A DNA stretch of 18,134 nucleotides from Acidobacteriota bacterium (GCA_023415725.1 JAEZJR010000165.1:1-18134), one strand, 5' to 3'. Numbered from the stretch's first letter, positions 1 through 6,544 are shown. Numbers and translations are program-made. Notes: generated from the sequence alone by a model not told the origin.

Positions 1-44
1 TTGTACCGGGGTTACTCGATTATAAACGGCTTTCCTTATCAGAA

Positions 45-398
45 ATGAGCAAATTGAACCTTAAGGACCTGAAAAAGCGGCTCAACGATGAGCGGACCCT
101 GCTTATTGAGAAACTCAAAGGCAATGATCTTTCCATCGATGACTCAGAGACGCCCGATCCGGTCGACCTTGCTGTCCGCAACTATTCCAAGAACGTGATG
201 CTCGCGGTCTCCGAAAACGAGAGCCGCCAGCTCGCCGAGATCGACCAGGCTCTCATCCGGATCGAGGACGACGAGTACGGCAACTGCCAGAATTGCGAAA
301 AACCCATCAACCCCAAGCGTCTTCAGGCGATCCCTTGGGCTCGCTACTGCCTGGACTGCCAGGAACTCCAGGAACAGGGTCTTCTAGACGAGGAGTAA
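45..398 (+). CDS. DksA/TraR-family C4 zinc-finger protein
   Basis: This 117-residue protein has the two parts expected of the DksA/TraR family. A charged helical, probably coiled-coil N-terminal region (about residues 5-75) is followed by a C-terminal C4 zinc finger with Cys81, Cys84, Cys102 and Cys105. Family members such as DksA enter the RNA polymerase secondary channel and alter promoter response, often with ppGpp. The acidic pair needed at the coiled-coil tip of true DksA cannot be assigned with confidence here, so the general family name is safer. The ATG at 45 has no clear Shine-Dalgarno sequence and its frame stays open to the window edge, so translation could start further upstream. 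It lies 28 bases before the comF-like gene on the same strand and the two may be co-transcribed. Confidence 0.85.
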   Translation: MSKLNLKDLKKRLNDERTLLIEKLKGNDLSIDDSETPDPVDLAVRNYSKNVMLAVSENESRQLAEIDQALIRIEDDEYGNCQNCEKPINPKRLQAIPWARYCLDCQELQEQGLLDEE

Positions 399-426
399 TT
401 TGCGTCTGGCATTGGCCTCCTGATCG

Positions 427-1161
427 ATGTTAAAGGCGATAACTGATACCCTTCTCTCCGTCGCCTTTCCCCAACATTGTCATATTTGCAGCCGTCCGGT
501 CGAAAATCGCTCGGACGGCATCGCCTGTGCCTCATGCTGGGCGGCGACCCGCGTTTTCAGCTCTGACGACCCGCTCTGCGGTAAGTGCGGTGATCTCATC
601 GCATCCACCCGCGCTTCCCAGGACCTACTCTGCAGCCAGTGTAATGACCATCATTACGACAGTGCTCTCGCTGCCGGTGTCTATGAGCACGCCCTCGCCG
701 CTACCGTACTTGAACTAAAGAAAACTCCCCATCTTCCCGAGCGCGTTCGCGATCTGTTAATTAAGGCATTCGAGCGTTCTGCTACCAGCACTATCGAACT
801 GATCATCCCGGTCCCGCTTTCACCTAGACGCCGTATCGAACGCGGATTTAACCAGGCTGAGGTGATCGGGAACCTGCTGTCGGACCGTTCCGGTATCGAG
901 TCCGATACGTCGACTCTCATCCGACATAAACACACCCCGATCCACCGCGTCGCTATGGACAGCAAGGCTCGAGAGCAATCGGTCAAGAACGCCTTCAAGG
1001 TCACTCGCCCCGCTCTTATCCAAGGCAAGTCCATACTGCTGGTGGACGATGTTTTCACCACCGGCTCGACCGCATCCCATTGTGCTGCAGAACTAAAGAA
1101 CAACGGCGCGGCAGCCGTAAGTGTCCTTACGCTCGCCCGCGCCGTTCGCGCTTTCTACTAG
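427..1161 (+). CDS. comF: ComF family phosphoribosyltransferase-like protein
   Basis: This 244-residue protein has the full ComF layout. The N-terminal part carries four CxxC pairs (Cys18/21, 34/37, 51/54 and 69/72), a zinc-ribbon-like region. The type I phosphoribosyltransferase fold follows, with the PVPLSPRRRIERGFNQAE segment (about residues 128-145) and the PRPP-binding motif ILLVDDVFTTGSTA (203-216). ComF proteins (ComFC, GntX) act in DNA uptake in naturally competent bacteria, but the family is also widespread in non-competent ones, so a competence role is not shown. Length is normal for the family. Its stop codon directly abuts the stop of tsaD on the other strand, and no terminator fits between them. 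Confidence 0.9.
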   Translation: MLKAITDTLLSVAFPQHCHICSRPVENRSDGIACASCWAATRVFSSDDPLCGKCGDLIASTRASQDLLCSQCNDHHYDSALAAGVYEHALAATVLELKKTPHLPERVRDLLIKAFERSATSTIELIIPVPLSPRRRIERGFNQAEVIGNLLSDRSGIESDTSTLIRHKHTPIHRVAMDSKAREQSVKNAFKVTRPALIQGKSILLVDDVFTTGSTASHCAAELKNNGAAAVSVLTLARAVRAFY

Positions 1162-2238
1162 CTAGAGCTTGTACCTGACCTTCTTCCTGCGAAGTTCCGC
1201 GTCCTGATCGCCCAGGTTTTGCAGCCGGAGTGTCACGTCGGCGGTCATGTCGAGCCCTGAGGTCTCGCCGCGCAGCAGCCTGGCGTAACCGGCCGCGGCG
1301 ATCATCGCGGCGTTATCGGTAGATAGGTGTTTGGATGGAAAGTAGACCGGGATCCCGAGACGCGCCGCGGCCGTCTCGGCGGCTTCATGCAACGCGAGAT
1401 TGCATGCGACACCGCCGGCGACGATGAGCGTTCTCGGCGACAACTCAAGGGCCTGTTTCTCCAGCGTCCCGACGAGCGAATCGATGACCGAGGCCTGAAA
1501 GCTCGCCGCCAGGTCAGCAATCGGCTGTCCGATCTCGCCTCCGTTCGCCGCAGGTTCGACCTCATTCTCGCGAATATAACGCGAGACCGCGGTTTTCAAC
1601 CCGCTGAAGCTGAAGTCCGGCCGCCCGTCGGAAATCTTCGCCTTGGTGAACCGTACCGCCTTCGGGTTGCCGTCGTGTGCGATCCTTTCGATGATGGGAC
1701 CGCCCGGGTACCCGAGCCCGAGCATTTTCGCCACCTTATCGAACGCCTCACCCGCGGCGTCGTCGCGTGTCCGCGAAACGACACGATACGCGCCTTCCTC
1801 CGGTACGAAGAATAGATTCGTGTGCCCGCCGGAAACGATAAGTGCCAGGGCCGGATATTCGATCGGTGGATTTTCGAACGCGACGGAGTAGAAGTGACCC
1901 TCGATGTGGTTGACGCCAACGATCGGCACACCAAGCCCGAAAGCGAGCGCCTTCGCATAGCAAACCCCGACCAACAGTGATCCGACGAGTCCCGGTCCCT
2001 GCGTCACGGCAATTGCATCGATCTCCTCAAGCGAAACACCCGCGTCCACCAACGCTTTTTCGACCACCGGGTGGATCTTCTCAAGATGCTCGCGCGATGC
2101 GAGCTCAGGCACGACACCGCCGAAGGGGCGGTGCTTCTCGATCTGAGAAGAGATCACCGACGAGAGCATTTCCCGGCCGTCGCGAACAACGGCAGCGGCA
2201 GTCTCATCGCAGGAACTTTCTATCCCAAGTACAAGCAC
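1162..2238 (-). CDS. tsaD: tRNA N6-adenosine threonylcarbamoyltransferase TsaD
   Basis: TsaD transfers the threonylcarbamoyl group from TC-AMP to A37 of ANN-decoding tRNAs, working with TsaB and TsaE in the cytoplasm. The 358-residue protein is of family length and opens with the typical GIESSCDETAAAVV. It shows the metal ligands His111 and His115 in NHIEGH, the SGGHT motif (136-140), the GEAFDKVAKMLGLGYPGGP segment (163-181), an AGGVACN loop (274-280) and the late metal-ligand Asp308 in STDNA. The start is GTG at 2238-2236. It is the first in-frame start after a stop codon and gives the family N-terminus; an ATG at 2240 is out of frame. No strong ribosome binding site is visible. An intrinsic terminator ends only about 21 bases upstream, which is unusual (see findings). 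Confidence 0.97.
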   Translation of the reverse strand: MLVLGIESSCDETAAAVVRDGREMLSSVISSQIEKHRPFGGVVPELASREHLEKIHPVVEKALVDAGVSLEEIDAIAVTQGPGLVGSLLVGVCYAKALAFGLGVPIVGVNHIEGHFYSVAFENPPIEYPALALIVSGGHTNLFFVPEEGAYRVVSRTRDDAAGEAFDKVAKMLGLGYPGGPIIERIAHDGNPKAVRFTKAKISDGRPDFSFSGLKTAVSRYIRENEVEPAANGGEIGQPIADLAASFQASVIDSLVGTLEKQALELSPRTLIVAGGVACNLALHEAAETAAARLGIPVYFPSKHLSTDNAAMIAAAGYARLLRGETSGLDMTADVTLRLQNLGDQDAELRRKKVRYKL

Positions 2239-2256
2239 ATTATCAGGTTAACAAAA

Positions 2257-2289
2257 ACGAAAAAAAGACGCCTGCGATTAGCAGACGTC
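2257..2289 (-). terminator. intrinsic terminator between the 74-residue protein gene and tsaD
   Basis: Read on the minus strand, GACGTCTGC (2289-2281) pairs with GCAGGCGTC (2275-2267) over nine base pairs with one G-U pair. The loop is five bases and a run of seven U follows (2266-2260), then a second U-rich stretch. This is a standard rho-independent terminator, placed to end transcription of the upstream minus-strand gene. Confidence 0.8.
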
Positions 2290-2300
2290 CAAAATGTCTT

Positions 2301-2356
2301 CCTCGTGCACGAGGCCTAGGTCGACCAGTTCCCCCCTTGTTCTTCCCCCTTGTTCT
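2301..2356 (-). repeat. palindromes and 13-base tandem repeat in the 3' untranslated region
   Basis: Between the 74-residue gene and its terminator lie a perfect 14-base palindrome CCTCGTGCACGAGG (2301-2314), the overlapping palindromes AGGCCT and CCTAGG, and GGTCGACC (2319-2326). A 12- to 13-base unit cccccttgttct(t) occurs twice in tandem (2332-2344 and 2345-2356). No function is assigned. Confidence 0.6.
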
Positions 2357-2361
2357 AACCG

Positions 2362-2586
2362 TCAGTTCCCTCTGCCGGCACCGTCACGCTGTGACTCCAC
2401 CGGTGTTCGGTCCATTCCGCCATTCGAAGATGCCGTGAACAGCCCGCTAAGAAACATAAGCAGCAGTATCAGTATGAATGCCCCGATACTCAGTAGGGCC
2501 CAATTGACGCCCCTCCATGCCTTGGCGGTGTCCTCTCGAACCAGATGCTCTTCCCCTCCGACGTTTATCGCCTGTCTGTTAGCCAT
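2362..2586 (-). CDS. small single-pass membrane protein, function unknown
   Basis: I do not recognise this 74-residue protein. A charged N-terminal segment (about 1-30) with conserved-looking VGGEEHLVREDTAKAWRGVNW is followed by one clear hydrophobic segment (about residues 30-50, LLSIGAFILILLLMFLSGLF) and a polar, glycine-rich C-terminus. There is no signal-peptide cleavage pattern, so it is probably an N-in membrane anchor. It looks like a real gene: GGAGG lies four bases before the ATG at 2586, a near-perfect sigma-54 promoter lies upstream at 2624-2639, and an intrinsic terminator follows at 2257-2289. It therefore appears to be a monocistronic, enhancer-dependent gene. A link to the downstream tsaD is not supported. 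Confidence 0.72.
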   Translation of the reverse strand: MANRQAINVGGEEHLVREDTAKAWRGVNWALLSIGAFILILLLMFLSGLFTASSNGGMDRTPVESQRDGAGRGN

Positions 2587-2623
2587 AAAGCCTCCGTATA
2601 ATTGCCCTTACGTGAAAATTGTT

Positions 2624-2639
2624 GGCAACCCCCGTGCCA
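2624..2639 (-). promoter_or_regulatory. sigma-54 (-24/-12) promoter for the 74-residue membrane protein
   Basis: On the minus strand the bases read TGGCACG-GGGG-TTGCC, against the consensus TGGCACG-N4-TTGCW. Only the last base differs, and the GG and GC dinucleotides have the required spacing. The predicted transcription start is about 12 bases past the -12 element, near 2613, which leaves a leader of about 27 bases before the ATG at 2586 with a good ribosome binding site. Position and orientation both fit a working promoter. Confidence 0.75.
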
Positions 2640-2708
2640 CTCCCTCAAAGCCTGTAAATACGGAACCTGCGAAGATTGCCGGGGTTGCTTTGAAATCAAT
2701 CAGAACAG

Positions 2709-2736
2709 CTGATCGTACGGATTTGATACTGATCAG
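2709..2736. promoter_or_regulatory. candidate activator-binding site upstream of the sigma-54 promoter
   Basis: CTGATC occurs at 2709-2714 and again at 2729-2734, 20 bases apart, and the second copy is part of the palindrome CTGATCAG (2729-2736). The site lies about 70-100 bases upstream of the -24 element at 2638, the distance at which bacterial enhancer-binding proteins usually bind. This is inference from position and symmetry only. Confidence 0.25.
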
Positions 2737-2749
2737 GCGGACAAAATCA

Positions 2750-2778
2750 TTGCTAACAGTCGAATTTAAATATAAGAT
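2750..2778 (+). promoter_or_regulatory. possible sigma-70-type promoter for the STAS-like gene
   Basis: TTGCTA (2750-2755) is followed, after 17 bases, by TAAGAT (2773-2778) in an AT-rich stretch. A start near 2785 would leave a leader of about a dozen bases before the ATG at 2797. It would also fall downstream of the alternative TTG start at 2779, which supports the ATG. The match is moderate. Confidence 0.35.
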
Positions 2779-2796
2779 TTGCCAAACGGATCTGAC

Positions 2797-3171
2797 ATGC
2801 AGGACGGGAAAGACTACACACTCAAGATCGAGCAGCGCGACGGCTACCTATATGCAGTGGCCGGCGGCGAACAGCTTACCGCTCAGATCTCGGCCGCCTA
2901 CTGGAACGAGATCGCGGGCCATTGCTTCGAGACCGGCTGCGACAAGATCCTGATCGAAAAGGCATTCGCAAGGGCCGTGGGCCCCGGCGACATGCTGCTG
3001 ATGGCCGATCACCTGGGCAAGCTGCTTCCCGGCCGGCACATTGCTTTCGTCGATCGATTCCATCACGACGACATCAACGAGCTCGGCAAAAAACTCGCCC
3101 GCAATCGCGACGTCATGATGCAGGTCTTCACGACCATCGGCGACGCCGAAAAATGGCTCCTCGCAAACTAA
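2797..3171 (+). CDS. SpoIIAA/STAS-like small protein
   Basis: This 124-residue protein has alternating beta strands and helices and no signal peptide or membrane segment. The features KILIEK, a long helix around MLLMADHLGKLLPG, the strand HIAFVDRF and the ending DAEKWLLAN resemble the SpoIIAA-like/STAS fold found in many small bacterial proteins. Classical STAS proteins are anti-sigma antagonists that are phosphorylated on a conserved serine; I cannot identify such a residue here, so the role is open. The ATG at 2797 is preferred over the in-frame TTG at 2779 because an ACGGA sequence lies a few bases upstream and the candidate promoter overlaps the TTG. The gene is convergent with the VOC gene, with only 37 bases between the stops. 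Confidence 0.7.
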   Translation: MQDGKDYTLKIEQRDGYLYAVAGGEQLTAQISAAYWNEIAGHCFETGCDKILIEKAFARAVGPGDMLLMADHLGKLLPGRHIAFVDRFHHDDINELGKKLARNRDVMMQVFTTIGDAEKWLLAN

Positions 3172-3195
3172 CTCTCTGGAATGAAGATTTGGTTA

Positions 3196-3208
3196 ACGGT
3201 CCGACCGT
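3196..3208. terminator. weak hairpin between convergent genes
   Basis: ACGGT (3196-3200) and ACCGT (3204-3208) pair around a three-base loop, and ctatttt follows on the plus strand. The stem is short and the T run is interrupted, so this is at best a weak terminator for the STAS-like gene. Confidence 0.3.
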
Positions 3209-3562
3209 CTATTTTAGAAAGATCAACAGCACCCCGAATGGGTCTGTGACGTGGCAGACCTTCGTATCGCCGATCATCTCCGGGGCCTTTGTGCGGGCGT
3301 CAAACCCTCCTTCGGCGATAACCCTTTTCGTGTGTTCGTGCCACTCGTCGACGTCATCGACCCAGAACTGCATCATGAAATTGTTCGCCCAATCCTCCAC
3401 GTAATACTTCTGAAGCCGAAACCTCGCTGCACCCAGGCTGCAGTCATAATTCCCGTTCCACCCCTCGGCAACCTCGAACCCCAACGCCGCATAAAAACGC
3501 TTCGCTTCTTCAAAGTCCTTGCCGGGCACATAGACCGTCATCGAATTGATAGTTAGTTTCAT
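3209..3562 (-). CDS. VOC (glyoxalase/bleomycin-resistance fold) protein
   Basis: This 117-residue protein has the length and pattern of a single VOC module pair. It starts with a strand TINSMTVYVPGKDFEEAKRFY, then LGFEV, a central QFWVDDVDEWHEH segment and the C-terminal HVTDPFGVLLIF that closes these domains (HVTDPFG, about residues 105-111). VOC proteins use a metal site for isomerase, dioxygenase or antibiotic-binding roles, or act as binding proteins without one. His105 and nearby residues could contribute to a metal site, but the full ligand set cannot be confirmed, so no substrate is proposed. The ATG at 3562 has no clear Shine-Dalgarno sequence. An operator-like palindrome lies about 45-60 bases upstream. 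Confidence 0.85.
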   Translation of the reverse strand: MKLTINSMTVYVPGKDFEEAKRFYAALGFEVAEGWNGNYDCSLGAARFRLQKYYVEDWANNFMMQFWVDDVDEWHEHTKRVIAEGGFDARTKAPEMIGDTKVCHVTDPFGVLLIFLK

Positions 3563-3606
3563 AGTTCGAAAATAGCCGCCGGTCAGTCAACGGCCATGAT
3601 CCGGCT

Positions 3607-3623
3607 GTCACAATCATCGTGAC
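3607..3623. promoter_or_regulatory. operator-like palindrome upstream of the VOC gene
   Basis: GTCACAATCATCGTGAC is symmetric at seven of eight paired positions around a central base. It sits 45-61 bases before the VOC start codon, where a regulator could bind. No promoter hexamers could be fixed next to it. Confidence 0.25.
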
Positions 3624-3772
3624 CTACAAAATCATCGAAGCCGCCAACGTCGGCAAATTCTGAAATCCCATCCATCCCGACATTCTCGGCACACGAAATT
3701 AAGGTCCGCCACGCCGATTTCCCCCCACTTTCCCGTTAACTTCCGAACGGCCAAGCGGGCCAAGAATATTTC

Positions 3773-3837
3773 AAAAATGGTCAGCCGATAACGTCCTTTT
3801 TGGCTGACCATATTGATAGTTTCGGCTGACCATTTTT
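3773..3837. repeat. perfect 16-base inverted repeat with a third internal copy
   Basis: AAAAATGGTCAGCCGA (3773-3788) is the exact reverse complement of TCGGCTGACCATTTTT (3822-3837). The 33-base interval contains another inverted copy, GGCTGACCAT (3802-3811). The first arm can pair with either of the other two, giving two mutually exclusive hairpins. Because the arms carry A5/T5 ends, the long hairpin is followed by a U run on both strands. It could be a back-up bidirectional terminator, an operator or a dispersed intergenic repeat. Confidence 0.75.
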
Positions 3838-3849
3838 CCGACACGACGG

Positions 3850-3879
3850 AAAAAGCCGCCAAGATGTCTAGACGGCTTT
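3850..3879 (-). terminator. intrinsic terminator of the flotillin operon
   Basis: On the minus strand AAAGCCG (3879-3873) pairs with CGGCTTT (3858-3852) around a 14-base loop, and the U run continues to 3850. The hairpin starts six bases after the flotillin stop codon. The loop is larger than usual, but position and U run fit a terminator. Confidence 0.55.
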
Positions 3880-3884
3880 GGTCG

Positions 3885-5513
3885 TTATGGTTTTTCTGAT
3901 TCGTCTATGGTCGGTGTGACGGTCTTGACGGGTTTGTCGGTGCCGTTACCATTCGATTCGACGCCGAGTTGGGCCAATATGTCTGGCCAGCTTATACCTA
4001 ACGCTTGCAGCTGCTGGAGAAGGTTGAAGATCATCGTCGGACCTGTTTGAGCGAAACGGTTAATACCGCTGGAATGCCCGTTTCCATTGCCACCTGTCTG
4101 GTCGATCATAACGACCTTGTCGATCTTGCCCAGGGGTTCCGCGACAGCCTGGAAAACAGGGGCCGAGGATTCGATGATCGACGGCAGCTTCTCGAGGATG
4201 GTCTGCAGCCTTGCGGCATCGTTGAACTCTCGCCAAGCGGCGGCCTTCTCCTTGATCGCGGTAGCCTCGGCAAGCCCCTGCGCTTCGATGGCCTTCGCTT
4301 GTGCAAGACCTTGCGCTTGAAGCTTTTCCGCCTCAGCGAGACCGACCGCGCGGATCCTTTCAGCTTCGGCCTTACCTTCGGCCTCGACCGCGGTCGCACG
4401 TCCTTGTCCTTCGCGTTGCAGCTTTTGCGCCTCGGCTTCGGCGGTGGCGATAAGTGCTTGTTTTCGGCCTTCCGCTTCGAGAATTTGGGCCTCCTGCATA
4501 CCTTGCGCCCGCAGGACTGCGGCACGGCGATCGGCCTCGGCCTGTTTGACCACGGTCGCCTCGAGTTCCTTCTCCTTGCGGAGCACTTCCTGCTCCTGCA
4601 CGGAGATCATCTCCTGCGTGCGGACCTTTTCGACGCGGACCTCTTCGGCCGTAACCTGTTGCTGTGCCTTGGCTTCCGCCAACGGCCCGGCCTGGCTGGC
4701 CTTTGCCCGTTCGGACTCGATCTCTGCTTGAACCTGAGCCTTTTGGATCTCGGTTTCTCTCTGCGACTGGGCTATCTGCGCCTCGGTCTCGAGCCTTACC
4801 TTTTCCCCTTCCTGCAACGCCAACGAGGCTTTGATCTTCGAATCCCGGTTCGCCTCGGCCTGTCCGATCTCGGCGTCTCGTTTCACCTCGGCGGTGCGGC
4901 GCTTACCAAGGGCGTCGAGGTACCCTTCCTCGTCTGAGATCTCCTGGATCGTCAGCGCATCGAGCCCGATACCCATTTTTTCTAGGTCCCCAGCCGCTTC
5001 CGTGGTCAGTTTTTGCGCAAAGCTTTGCCGGTCATTATTGATCTCCTCAACGGTCAAGGTACCCAGAATCGCCCGCAGGTGCCCTTCTAACGTCTGGAAA
5101 ACAAGCCGGTGAAATTGCTCCTGCGGCATCCCAAGAAAGCGTTCCGCGGCCGAACGAAGACTTGAATCGTCGCCCTTTATCTTCACGTTCGCGACCGCCT
5201 TCACCGAAACAGGAACACCTTGCACGGTGTATGCCCGCGAAGTCGCAAGCGGCACTGTTATCACGTTCAGGTCAAGGTATTCAACCTTTTCCAGGAACGG
5301 AAACACCAGAGTCGCACCTCCACGCACAAGCCTGTAGCCCGCGATCGTGCCGTCTGCGAGTTTGCGTTTGCGGCCAGAGATTACAGCCGCCTGATTCGGT
5401 GAGACCTTGATGTAATTGCGGCTGATCAGCATAAGAGCGATCAGCAACCCGATAACTATTACGAGGATCGCCGCGACGATCAACAGGCTAGTGAAATTTA
5501 ATACTTCAGGCAT
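3885..5513 (-). CDS. floT: flotillin-like SPFH-domain membrane scaffold protein
   Basis: This 542-residue protein matches bacterial flotillin (YuaG/FloT type). It has an N-terminal membrane segment (about residues 8-30), an SPFH/PHB domain (about 31-200) and a long alanine- and glutamate-rich coiled coil (about 205-430). The coiled coil ends in repeats of the AQGLAxAxAIE type (about 388-422). The C-terminus has a glycine/asparagine-rich linker (473-483) and a polar tail. Flotillins oligomerise at the inner membrane and organise fluidity and protein complexes. The start at 5513 is well supported by AGGAG six bases upstream. It is last in a minus-strand unit with an NfeD-like protein, 39 bases downstream of it, the usual NfeD-flotillin pairing (as yuaF-yuaG in Bacillus). 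A terminator follows. Distinguishing floT from floA rests on length and the coiled coil. Confidence 0.93.
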   Translation of the reverse strand: MPEVLNFTSLLIVAAILVIVIGLLIALMLISRNYIKVSPNQAAVISGRKRKLADGTIAGYRLVRGGATLVFPFLEKVEYLDLNVITVPLATSRAYTVQGVPVSVKAVANVKIKGDDSSLRSAAERFLGMPQEQFHRLVFQTLEGHLRAILGTLTVEEINNDRQSFAQKLTTEAAGDLEKMGIGLDALTIQEISDEEGYLDALGKRRTAEVKRDAEIGQAEANRDSKIKASLALQEGEKVRLETEAQIAQSQRETEIQKAQVQAEIESERAKASQAGPLAEAKAQQQVTAEEVRVEKVRTQEMISVQEQEVLRKEKELEATVVKQAEADRRAAVLRAQGMQEAQILEAEGRKQALIATAEAEAQKLQREGQGRATAVEAEGKAEAERIRAVGLAEAEKLQAQGLAQAKAIEAQGLAEATAIKEKAAAWREFNDAARLQTILEKLPSIIESSAPVFQAVAEPLGKIDKVVMIDQTGGNGNGHSSGINRFAQTGPTMIFNLLQQLQALGISWPDILAQLGVESNGNGTDKPVKTVTPTIDESEKP

Positions 5514-5552
5514 GGGGTACTCCTGTTTGTGGGTGAACCGGACGCAGCGGCT

Positions 5553-6131
5553 TTAGCTGCCGCGCTCCGAAAGAAAGGAGGGCGACGAACCCTCCGGAAC
5601 CACTATTACGGAATCGCCGATGATCGACTCGACCTTCACGATCGAGCCCACCATTATTTCCGAACCGTCCTTCGCTCTTGCGACCCGCTCGATGCGCTCG
5701 TCACCTATCTTTGCCGTGATCTGCCCGACCGTGCCGGGCTTTATAGCCACCGTAACCTGTGCCGTGCGGCCGACCAGATCGTTGTCCGTTACTGTGCTTG
5801 ATGCCTGCTGTGCCACCAAAAATCGGCCGAACAGTGACACCACAACCGCGAAGACGACCCCGCCGAGCAATCCGATCATCGAGCTGCCGACCGCGCCAAA
5901 TCCCATCTGCGTCCCTATGACTCCAAAGCCGCCGAACGCAGTAATGAAGACCGCGATCACCCGACTGTCGAGCAGGCCGAAATCCATTCCGGAATCGACC
6001 CCGCCGCCCAGGTCAACGCCGACCATCTCGAAGACGTCGCCGACAACCAGCGAGATCAACAGAAACACGAAGCCGGCCCCGCCGATGATGGCGAAGAGCA
6101 TAAGGAGATCGAGATTCGAAACGAAATCCAT
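5553..6131 (-). CDS. NfeD/YuaF-like membrane protein with C-terminal OB fold
   Basis: This 192-residue protein has three hydrophobic segments (about residues 8-30, 56-73 and 80-104), then a soluble C-terminal domain (about 117-180). That domain begins DLVGRTAQVTVAI and contains VGQITAKIG and SIVKVESIIGDSVIVV, a small beta-barrel pattern of the NfeD-type OB fold. It lacks the serine-protease domain of long NfeD proteins and so belongs to the short, flotillin-partner type. Such proteins help flotillin assemble or behave correctly in the membrane. It lies directly upstream of the flotillin gene. The ATG at 6131 has only a weak GAG-type ribosome binding site. Confidence 0.85.
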   Translation of the reverse strand: MDFVSNLDLLMLFAIIGGAGFVFLLISLVVGDVFEMVGVDLGGGVDSGMDFGLLDSRVIAVFITAFGGFGVIGTQMGFGAVGSSMIGLLGGVVFAVVVSLFGRFLVAQQASSTVTDNDLVGRTAQVTVAIKPGTVGQITAKIGDERIERVARAKDGSEIMVGSIVKVESIIGDSVIVVPEGSSPSFLSERGS

Positions 6132-6207
6132 GTGGTTATCTCAAGGCGAATGCGAAGGAAGTTGGCGGAATGATACACCGAAACCGTTGCGGGCGTAAAT
6201 CGCGGGT

Positions 6208-6411
6208 TCAAGCTATAGCGTCGCGGGCAGGTACGGGACGGTACCAGCAATTGGTGCAGAACCGCGATGAACGGATATCTGACATAGACAGATCCTCGAA
6301 ATCAGGCAGACACGAGATCAAATATTGTTGATCCTCGTTGAGTTCGATCCACGGACGCACCTTCATCGTATGGCAGCGAGGACACTGAGATATTGAGGGC
6401 GAGGGGTCCAT
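6208..6411 (-). CDS. small four-cysteine (zinc-ribbon-like) protein
   Basis: This 67-residue protein carries two CxxC pairs, Cys10/Cys13 (CPRC) and Cys52/Cys55 (CTNC), separated by a hydrophilic segment with WIELNEDQQYLISC. The spacing suits a small zinc ribbon. I do not recognise the family. It starts at ATG 6411 with no clear ribosome binding site and ends 76 bases before the NfeD-like gene on the same strand, so it may be the first gene of the flotillin operon. It does not overlap another gene, and the paired cysteines argue against chance, but the call is moderate. Confidence 0.6.
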   Translation of the reverse strand: MDPSPSISQCPRCHTMKVRPWIELNEDQQYLISCLPDFEDLSMSDIRSSRFCTNCWYRPVPARDAIA

Positions 6412-6544
6412 TGCGGTTTTGTGCGAATCGCGGTTGTGAGTTTAGAATCAAGATACTAACCCGACAGGCGACAAATTCCAAGAAGTTTCTTTACCTTGAC
6501 GGGCGTAATTTCAAGGCTCCGGCATTCACCCTAGAAACTGACGA

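Larger units (their letters stand above)
3563..3884. other. non-coding region between the VOC gene and the flotillin operon
   Basis: This stretch of 322 bases has no convincing gene. It holds the presumed upstream region of the VOC gene, the operator-like palindrome (3607-3623), a three-copy inverted repeat (3773-3837) and the flotillin terminator (3850-3879). A 76-codon open frame on the minus strand (3632-3862) lacks a start signal and a protein-like pattern, and is not called. Confidence 0.7.

Noticed and set aside
2739..2754. Sigma-54-like GG...TTGCT upstream of the STAS-like gene
   Set aside because: Spacing is one base too long and the -24 half is poor; a sigma-70-type reading fits as well.
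2294..2953. 219-codon plus-strand frame across the 74-residue gene and the STAS-like start
   Set aside because: It overlaps two better-supported genes, two promoters and a palindrome cluster, and is Ser/Thr/Arg-rich without a domain.
3632..3862. 76-codon minus-strand frame in the VOC-flotillin gap
   Set aside because: No ribosome binding site, it spans the three-copy inverted repeat, and its composition is not protein-like.
4005..4937. 310-codon open frame antisense to the flotillin gene
   Set aside because: It is the mirror of the Ala/Glu-rich coiled-coil codons, is highly Leu/Arg-biased and has no family pattern; flotillin on the other strand is certain.
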